The notes under the pieces are model-generated. The model saw only the letters and a program-made list of their open reading frames with translations, was not told where the DNA came from and made no database searches. Shown here in pieces: positions 6,493 to 8,688 of a DNA stretch of 8,688 bases. Made by a program: the position numbers and the translations under genes. This DNA comes from JADZGC01 sp964391595 (lineage in GTDB: Bacteria > Patescibacteriota > Saccharimonadia > CAILAD01 > GCA-016700035), in assembly GCA_964391595.1 (NCBI GenBank), contig CAYMMM010000031.1:1-8688 (forward strand), written 5' to 3'. The stretch's first letter is position 1. The number at the start of each line of letters is the position of its first letter.

Positions 6493-7362
6493 GTGCAAAT
6501 TTCTGAATACTTATGGGTGCCATTGGCAACCTGGGCTATTGCTCAGAGCGTGAAGTTCTTTATCGCGGTTTTTAAGGGGCAATATACTCCCTCGCTACTG
6601 TTCTCATCTGGGGGAATGCCAAGTGTGCACTCTGCAACGGTATCATCACTCGCGACAGTCGCTTTGATTCTCGGCGGGCCAGAGAGCCCACTCTTTGGCA
6701 TCACTGGGGTTTTCGCTGCGATCGTCATGTACGACAGCCTTGGTGTGCGGCGGTCTGCTGGTGAGCAGGCGCGTACACTTAATCATCTGATAGACGATCT
6801 TATGCAGGCTGGCGCAATCCGCTCGCATACCCGATATCAACACTTGCGCGAGATACTTGGTCATCGTCCATTGGAAGTAGTTATTGGGGCTATATTGGGT
6901 GTATTGCTGGCATCGGCTTTCACTGCAAGTGCAGTCCTTGATCGCTTACCATGGCTGACGGCACGCCCTAATGCTACAGTCGGCGCGTACGAAATTGGCC
7001 TGGCGATTTTTCTCATAATCGCTGCTTGTCTAACGGTAGTATTTTCTCGTCGCCCATCTGGTCGGTTTGCGCGCTATCGTCCCTTTGCGAATCATATAGC
7101 GGTCTCAAATCTGATCATCGCTCTGGCACTCGGCTTCTGTGTATTGATGCAACGTCAGCAGATCGCTGGTTGGTCGAGCTGGTTCGCATTGCTTCTTACA
7201 TTGAAAGTATTTGTACTCTGGCATCTTGGCCTCTGGTATCGGTTACTGGTTGATGGTGCGCTGAGGACGTCTGTAGCCAGTGAGAGTACGACGCGTAAGT
7301 CGCGCTGGATCAAAGCGTCGGGTGGTCGTGCCAAAAAGCGTCGCGCCCAGCGCGGGAAATAA
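6493..7362 (+). CDS. DUF212 / divergent PAP2 family membrane protein with an extra C-terminal membrane domain
   Basis: The first ~147 residues match the DUF212 (divergent PAP2) family typified by B. subtilis YuiD. The signatures are GGMPSVHSATV (40-50), DSLGVRRSAGEQ (81-92) and LGHRPLEVVIGAILG (122-136). The family resembles the PAP2 phosphatases, where the SxHS-type motif holds catalytic residues. No substrate is firmly known to me, and a lipid or undecaprenyl phosphate is only an inference. YuiD is about 158 residues, whereas this protein is 289. The extra C-terminal part has about three hydrophobic helices (about 165-184, 202-219 and 229-248) and ends in a strongly basic tail (269-289, KSRWIK...KKRRAQRGK) that probably stays in the cytoplasm. 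The start is GTG with a strong ribosome binding site. The gene is the last of the gyrase operon, and the rRNA promoter begins 27 nt downstream. No intrinsic terminator with a U-tract is visible between them. Confidence 0.88.
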   Translation: MQISEYLWVPLATWAIAQSVKFFIAVFKGQYTPSLLFSSGGMPSVHSATVSSLATVALILGGPESPLFGITGVFAAIVMYDSLGVRRSAGEQARTLNHLIDDLMQAGAIRSHTRYQHLREILGHRPLEVVIGAILGVLLASAFTASAVLDRLPWLTARPNATVGAYEIGLAIFLIIAACLTVVFSRRPSGRFARYRPFANHIAVSNLIIALALGFCVLMQRQQIAGWSSWFALLLTLKVFVLWHLGLWYRLLVDGALRTSVASESTTRKSRWIKASGGRAKKRRAQRGK

Positions 7363-7389
7363 TTCTCGACAAAAAACACGTATCAAGGC

Positions 7390-7419
7390 TTGACGTAGCC
7401 AGTGTATATCAGGTAGAAT
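7390..7419 (+). promoter_or_regulatory. Promoter of the rRNA operon
   Basis: The -35 box is TTGACG (7390-7395, 5 of 6) and the -10 box is TAGAAT (7414-7419, 5 of 6), with an 18-nt spacer. Transcription would start near 7426. It is the only good promoter match I found between the DUF212 gene and 16S, so the operon seems to have a single promoter here. Confidence 0.7.
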
Positions 7420-7552
7420 CCTCTCTAGTAGCTTTTATTGAAGAAGCAACAAAAATACATAAGTTCCGCTTCGGCGAAAATCCAAAAGAATCGCCACTAA
7501 GGAGCTATATTTTTTTGTCACATCTTGTGGTGTGGGCTTGTCGAGATTGCTA

Positions 7553-7564
7553 CGGACTTTAACA
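7553..7564 (+). promoter_or_regulatory. boxA-like rRNA antitermination site
   Basis: The site reads CGGACTTTAACA and matches the E. coli rrn boxA (TGCTCTTTAACA) at 9 of 12 positions, including all eight of the CTTTAACA core. It lies in the leader about 145 nt before 16S, where NusB and NusE (S10) would bind the nascent RNA to resist Rho-dependent termination. Confidence 0.6.
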
Positions 7565-7619
7565 AGTGAAACGTGTCAGTTCAACTTAAGTTTTTTGAGT
7601 TGTTTGTATTCGTCTCGAT

Positions 7620-7667
7620 GACGGGATCTGGTGCATCAGGAAGCTCGCTGTGAGTCTGATGTATGTC
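7620..7667 (+). other. Elongated hairpin in the pre-16S leader
   Basis: TGCATCAG (7632-7639) pairs with CTGATGTA (7656-7663) over 8 bp with one G-U pair. CTC (7644-7646) and GAG (7652-7654) extend it inward around a 5-nt loop. An outer GAC/GTC (7620-7622 / 7665-7667) closes it after an asymmetric bulge. It is probably a leader or processing structure of the rRNA transcript. Confidence 0.4.
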
Positions 7668-7708
7668 AAAAATTTAGCAGCGAACTGTAACTTTTTTAAG
7701 ATGCAGTT

Positions 7709-8688
<980 letters not shown>

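Larger units (their letters stand above)
7426..7708 (+). other. Leader of the rRNA primary transcript
   Basis: The region from 7363 to the start of 16S has no supported gene. From the predicted transcription start it shows, in order: a 3-bp CGC/GCG stem (7467-7476) capped by a UUCG tetraloop; an alternative GGCGA (7473-7477) / TCGCC (7491-7495) pairing that excludes the first; a run of seven T (7510-7516); a boxA-like site (7553-7564); and an elongated hairpin (7620-7667). The 16S processing stem cannot be checked because its 3' partner lies beyond the window. Confidence 0.6.

Noticed and set aside
7342..7354. CGCGC-CCA-GCGCG hairpin at the 3' end of the DUF212 gene, as a possible terminator
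   Set aside because: The 5-bp GC stem lies inside the coding sequence and is followed by GGAAATAATTCTC with no U-tract, so it does not look like an intrinsic terminator. It more likely reflects Arg/Ala-rich codons.
7515..7562. Short leader ORF (TTG start, 15 codons, AAGGAG about 10 nt upstream) before 16S
   Set aside because: It is very short, has a weak TTG start, lies in an rRNA leader, and its stop falls inside the boxA core. Nothing supports it being translated.

Overview
The window looks like chromosomal housekeeping DNA from an uncultivated bacterium of the Patescibacteria (candidate phyla radiation). Three things suggest this: the 16S rRNA sequence (a 'GGATCCAAGCGTTATCCGG' stretch, a short helix 17 and an expanded V1 helix 6), the wording of the GyrA and GyrB proteins, and the roughly even base composition. 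Saccharibacteria or a close relative is my best guess from memory of 16S wording, and it is not proven. The genetic code is standard, with no in-frame UGA. The three runs of exactly 100 N look like scaffold gaps from an incomplete assembly.

Layout, with every gene on the + strand. (1) 1-1035 is a two-TM histidine-kinase-like protein that has lost the phospho-accepting histidine. (2) 1055-1160 holds a good sigma70-type promoter and a leader with a small hairpin. (3) 1161-3155 is gyrB and 3171-5571 is gyrA, each broken by a gap. (4) 5573-6467 is probably one gene, split by the third gap, whose C-terminal half is a class I SAM-dependent methyltransferase. (5) 6493-7362 is a DUF212 (divergent PAP2) membrane protein with an extra C-terminal membrane domain. 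(6) 7390-7419 is a strong promoter, followed by a ~280 nt rRNA leader with a boxA-like antitermination site. (7) From about 7709 to the window end lie the first ~980 nt of 16S rRNA.

Genes 3 to 5 are spaced by 1 to 25 nt and are probably one operon read from the promoter at 1055-1084. GyrB and GyrA form the A2B2 gyrase that introduces negative supercoils. The methyltransferase and the DUF212 protein have no obvious mechanistic link to gyrase. The gyrB-gyrA-rrn order recalls the origin-proximal gyrB-gyrA-rrnO arrangement in Bacillus subtilis, but dnaA and oriC are not in this window.

I found no mobile element, CRISPR array, tRNA or phage gene, and no convincing new multi-gene system. The most unusual features are the histidine-less kinase, the acidic insert in the GyrB Toprim region, the DUF212 fusion, the highly paired V1 extension of 16S, and the gap-split methyltransferase with an unrecognised N-terminal domain.
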